Part shown: positions 21,908 through 22,454 of the stretch, piece by piece
How the letters are laid out: each line of letters opens with the position of its first letter
How positions within the stretch are numbered: position 1 is the first letter of the stretch
Origin: Lunatibacter sp035460985
GTDB taxonomy: Bacteria > Bacteroidota > Bacteroidia > Cytophagales > Cyclobacteriaceae
NCBI GenBank assembly: GCA_035460985.1
Contig: DATHWC010000233.1
Location: 1 to 22,454 of the forward strand
Direction of reading: 5' to 3'
Length of the DNA: 22,454 bases
The notes under the pieces: model-generated
The model's input: the letters and a program-made list of their open reading frames with translations, nothing else
Told to the model about the DNA's origin: nothing
Databases searched by the model: none
Made by a program: the position numbers and the translations under genes

Positions 21908-22454
21908 GTTTGCCGAATGAATAATGATTAAGATGATAATTCGTCCTAAGTAAAAAGAACTTTATTCTACGAGTTTTTTACAATAGCAAAAAGGTGGCGA
22001 ATAAAGTTAATAGGACAGGCTAGGCACACCCGTGGATGCCTGCAAGATTCGGAAAGATGATCTTATTTTTGATTGGTAGAAAAGAGAACCTGTTTCTGAT
22101 CAATCTAAAATCAACGAAAGCTGAATATAAACCAAACATAAGTTCTATCATTTTCAAATATTTAGAAAGTAGGGAAACCTAAATAAGGCTGATGCATATT
22201 TATAACAAAGATAATCAATATTTCTGTGGGAAGGAATTATACTTTTTTTTAAAAGACAATTTACTTTATTTCAGGTAATTTTTACTAATTGGAAAGGTAC
22301 TGAAAGAATAGGTACTTTCATGATGGGCAGACATTTATAGCAGAGATCATTAGCTTTCCCCGTCTTTTCCCTGTTACTTAGAAAAAAAAATCCTTCCCCA
22401 AAGATTAAAATATTAAAAGGTAAATTACAGTAAACCTATGAGCTACTATCAAAT
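21908..22454. other. AT-rich region with no convincing gene and one GC-rich hairpin
   Basis: About 550 bp with no recognisable coding signal. A GC-rich island at about 22012-22045 holds the stem AGGCA/TGCCT (22022-22026 and 22037-22041) with an inner CAC/GTG. A 41-codon frame at 22057-22182 follows it but has no supporting features. An ATG at 22438 may start the next gene, but only five codons are visible. Confidence 0.45.

Noticed and set aside
22057..22182. 41-codon plus-strand frame
   Set aside because: No terminator, promoter or motif; length is within chance for AT-rich DNA. Kept only as a finding together with the hairpin.
22438..22454. Possible start of a next gene (ATG AGC TAC TAT CAA)
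   Set aside because: Only five codons are visible before the window ends; cannot be told from a chance ATG.
1..22454. CRISPR array, insertion sequence or prophage genes
   Set aside because: No regularly spaced repeats beyond the two-copy 92-bp element, no transposase, integrase or phage structural proteins seen on either strand.

Overview
The window looks like chromosomal DNA of a Bacteroidota bacterium, most likely of the Cytophagales/Cyclobacteriaceae type. The evidence is as follows. Starts lack clear Shine-Dalgarno sites. Three promoters fit the TTTG-N17-19-TAnnTTTG signature (before the M42 peptidase gene, the ALDH7 gene and tRNA-Val). There is a membrane LytS-type histidine kinase with a LytTR regulator, and a set of exported hydrolases. 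The family assignment is an inference; the promoter pattern is read directly from the sequence.

Layout. 1-2735, all minus strand: the N-terminal part of an exported S41-type protease (cut by the window edge) and a LytTR response regulator/histidine kinase pair joined by an ATGA overlap. 2736-4370: a short-chain dehydrogenase gene flanked by about 350-400 bp of non-coding, hairpin-rich DNA on both sides, possibly acquired. 4371-8856: a plus-strand run of M42 aminopeptidase, D-2-hydroxyacid dehydrogenase, patatin-like phospholipase and lipoprotein amidohydrolase, behind a near-consensus promoter. tRNA-Leu(CAG) follows, then a minus-strand AI-2E-family membrane protein. 10327-14788: exported LmbE/PIG-L deacetylase, NAD-type SDR, FAH-family hydrolase/lyase and MlrC-like M81 protein, all plus strand, interrupted by a duplicated 92-bp repeat. 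14785-17280: a large MscK-like mechanosensitive channel, convergent with mlrC. 17603-19090: a divergent HtrA/DegP protease. 19202-20743: an ALDH7-type semialdehyde dehydrogenase. 20889-20963: tRNA-Val(TAC), with a clear promoter and terminator. Beyond it lies AT-rich DNA with an Rnk homologue and a 38-codon lysine-rich ORF that has its own terminator.

How it fits together. Most of the middle is metabolic: hydrolases that release small acids or amines, dehydrogenases acting on hydroxy- or keto-acids, and a C-C cleaving FAH enzyme. The SDR/FAH pair matches the last two steps of non-phosphorylative deoxy-sugar acid catabolism (2-keto-3-deoxy-aldonate to 2,4-diketo acid to pyruvate plus a small hydroxy acid), and the D-2-hydroxyacid dehydrogenase could handle glyoxylate or hydroxypyruvate. 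That pathway is an inference from family membership and adjacency. The MscS channel and HtrA form a divergent envelope-stress neighbourhood. I saw no CRISPR array, no intact mobile element and no phage genes.
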